From Chloroflexota bacterium (GTDB lineage Bacteria > Chloroflexota > Anaerolineae > Anaerolineales > DRKV01): a stretch of 7,266 nt of DNA. Positions 6,107 to 7,266 of this stretch are shown here, one piece after another. The stretch's first letter is position 1. Each line of letters starts with the position of its first letter. A program made the position numbers and the translations under genes. The notes below the pieces were generated by a model that had not been told where the DNA came from, did no database searches, and was given only the letters and a program-made list of their open reading frames with translations. The DNA lies in contig DRKV01000375.1 in the NCBI GenBank assembly GCA_011051635.1, positions 1 through 7,266 of the forward strand, read 5' to 3'.

Positions 6107-6162
6107 ACTTGCAAACTTTCGTACTTGCAAACTTCCCCACTTTCCCCCTTGCAAACTCCCCT
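6107..6162. repeat. Octamer array, 7 units
   Basis: After the heptamers the period changes to eight. ACTTGCAA appears at 6107 and 6123 and CCTTGCAA at 6147. They alternate with ACTTTCGT, ACTTCCCC, ACTTTCCC and ACTCCCCT. TTGCAA is self-complementary. The array runs into the 5' end of the YqeB gene and contains its likely TTG start. Confidence 0.8.
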
Positions 6163-6967
6163 CCTCCTCGGCGGCGGCGACCTGGCCTCCGGCGTAGCCT
6201 ACCGCCTCTACAAAGCCCGTCTCCCCTTCCTCATCGTGGAACTGCCGATGCCCACTATGGTGCGTCGGCTGGTTTCTTTTGCCGAAGCGGTTTACACCGG
6301 CGCGCATACCGTGGAGGGCATCACTGCCCGGCGGGTGGAAGAACCCTCCCAGGTGGATGAGACCCTGCGCCGCGGCGAAATCCCCGTCCTCGTTGACCCC
6401 GCCCTGGAGCGTCTGCGCGCCTGGGGCTGGGTGGGAGCGCGCCCCATCCCCATCCTGATTGACGCCCGCATCGCCAAGCGCCCCCCCGAATACCCCCTCT
6501 CCATCGCCGACCTGGTCATCGGCCTGGGGCCGGGCTTCACGGCGGGCGAGAACTGCCACGCGGTCATCGAGACCAACCGCGGCCACTTCCTGGGACGCGT
6601 CTACTGGGAGGGGAGCGCCGAAGCCGATACCGGCCTGCCCGAAGCCGTCCTCAACCACCAGGCCGACCGCGTCCTGCGCGCCCCGGCGGACGGGAGCCTC
6701 ACCCAGCGCGTCCCTCTCGGCGCGCGCGTCAGCGCCGGGCAGGTGCTGGCCGAAGTGGACGGGCATCCCGTGCGCGCCCCCTTCGACGGTGTCCTGCGCG
6801 GCATGATGCACTCCGGCCTGCGCGTCACCCGCGGCCTCAAAATCGGCGATGTAGACCCCCGCAACGACCCCCGCTACGCCCGCGCCATTTCCGAGAAAGC
6901 CCTTGCCATCGGCGGCGGCGTCCTCGAAGCCATCCTGACCACCTTTCCCCCCGCGTGGACAATCTGA
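6149..6967 (+). CDS. yqeB: Selenium-dependent molybdenum hydroxylase accessory protein YqeB (EF2563 family)
   Basis: This protein is 272 residues from the proposed start. The family accompanies selenium-dependent molybdenum hydroxylases and is thought to help mature their labile selenium/Mo centre; the precise reaction is not established. A Rossmann-like glycine loop, GGGDLASG (8-15), opens the protein. ELPMPTMVRRLVSFAEAVYTG (31-51) and the central IADLVIGLGPGFTAGENCHAVIETNRG (119-145) are family hallmarks. The C-terminal part (about 176-236, APADGSL to KIGDVDPR) resembles a lipoyl/biotinyl-type beta fold. The start is uncertain. No ATG precedes the glycine loop in frame, and no Shine-Dalgarno sequence is visible. 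In-frame TTG codons occur at 6086, 6125 and 6149. I chose 6149 because homologues begin only a few residues before GGGDLA. Upstream codons are tandem-repeat DNA. The gene follows the hydroxylase gene by 139 nt of repeats and overlaps the YqeC gene by 13 nt. Confidence 0.88.
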   Translation: MQTPLLLGGGDLASGVAYRLYKARLPFLIVELPMPTMVRRLVSFAEAVYTGAHTVEGITARRVEEPSQVDETLRRGEIPVLVDPALERLRAWGWVGARPIPILIDARIAKRPPEYPLSIADLVIGLGPGFTAGENCHAVIETNRGHFLGRVYWEGSAEADTGLPEAVLNHQADRVLRAPADGSLTQRVPLGARVSAGQVLAEVDGHPVRAPFDGVLRGMMHSGLRVTRGLKIGDVDPRNDPRYARAISEKALAIGGGVLEAILTTFPPAWTI

Positions 6968-7266
6968 GAACCGCCCTGCGCCTGCCCGCCGCGCCCCTCG
7001 TCACCCTCACCGGGGCGGGGGGCAAAAGCGCCCTCCTCTTCGCTTTGGCGCGGGAATACCCCGCCGCCCTCGTCACCGCCACCACCCACCTGGGTGCATG
7101 GCAACTTCCCTGGGCTGACCGGATTTTCTTCGTGAAGACCCCGGATGACCTGCGCCCCCTGGAGGATGCAGCCCTGCCTGGAGTGACTCTTCTTCTCGCA
7201 GATTCCCCCGCAGAAGACGGACGCGCCCCGGGGCTGCCCGCCGAGACCCTGGAGTCCCTGCTCGCT
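6955..7266 (+). CDS. yqeC: Selenium-dependent hydroxylase accessory protein YqeC, 3'-partial
   Basis: The frame stays open from a GTG at 6955 to the right edge, giving 104 residues. The protein starts with VDNLRTALRL and has a P-loop-like nucleotide-binding segment, VTLTGAGGKSALLFALA (16-32), followed by TATTHLG (41-47). This arrangement is typical of YqeC, the predicted NTP-binding partner of YqeB in selenium-dependent molybdenum hydroxylase maturation. Its biochemical activity is not established. The start lies 13 nt inside the YqeB gene in a different frame, which implies translational coupling. The C-terminal part is outside the window, so intactness cannot be judged. Confidence 0.8.
   Translation, partial: MDNLRTALRLPAAPLVTLTGAGGKSALLFALAREYPAALVTATTHLGAWQLPWADRIFFVKTPDDLRPLEDAALPGVTLLLADSPAEDGRAPGLPAETLESLLA

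Noticed and set aside
3733..6114. A 793-codon open frame on the minus strand opposite the hydroxylase gene
   Set aside because: It mirrors the GC-rich codon pattern of the well-supported plus-strand gene, has no recognisable domain, and runs into repeat DNA at both ends.

Overview
The window looks like a chromosomal segment of a high-GC bacterium, most probably a member of the Chloroflexota (Anaerolineae-like). That guess rests on three things: GC-rich codon choice, GTG and TTG start codons, and intergenic spaces filled with degenerate tandem 7-mers and 8-mers. No rRNA or marker gene confirms the taxonomy. I see no tRNA, CRISPR array, transposase or integrase.

Left part (1-1358, plus strand): a partial gene, open at the left edge, encodes a DarG-type macrodomain (predicted DNA ADP-ribosylglycohydrolase). 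Residues ahead of the macrodomain may be the tail of a fused DarT toxin. It is followed by a small zinc-ribbon protein with two membrane segments and a DUF3592-like tail. The minus-strand GNAT acetyltransferase gene overlaps this gene tail to tail by 19 nt.

Middle part (1340-3789): reading leftward on the minus strand are a class III PLP aminotransferase (taurine/beta-alanine:pyruvate type) and then the GNAT enzyme. They are separated by 25 consecutive heptamers with no break in register. The aminotransferase diverges from a molybdenum hydroxylase gene across a 315-nt intergenic region. That region is octamers, heptamers, a short unique island with two back-to-back candidate promoters, and more heptamers ending at a Shine-Dalgarno site.

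Right part (3790-7266, plus strand): the molybdopterin-binding subunit of a xanthine dehydrogenase/aldehyde oxidase family enzyme is followed by YqeB and, overlapping it by 13 nt, YqeC, which is cut by the right edge. YqeB and YqeC are the accessory proteins of selenium-dependent molybdenum hydroxylases, so the enzyme is probably of that kind. Its FeS and FAD subunits are not in the window.

The least ordinary thing here is the repeat family. It occupies three gene junctions. It supplies the start codons of the GNAT and probably YqeB genes, the stop codon of the aminotransferase gene and the ribosome-binding site of the hydroxylase gene. It also keeps the same unit order behind two unrelated stop codons.
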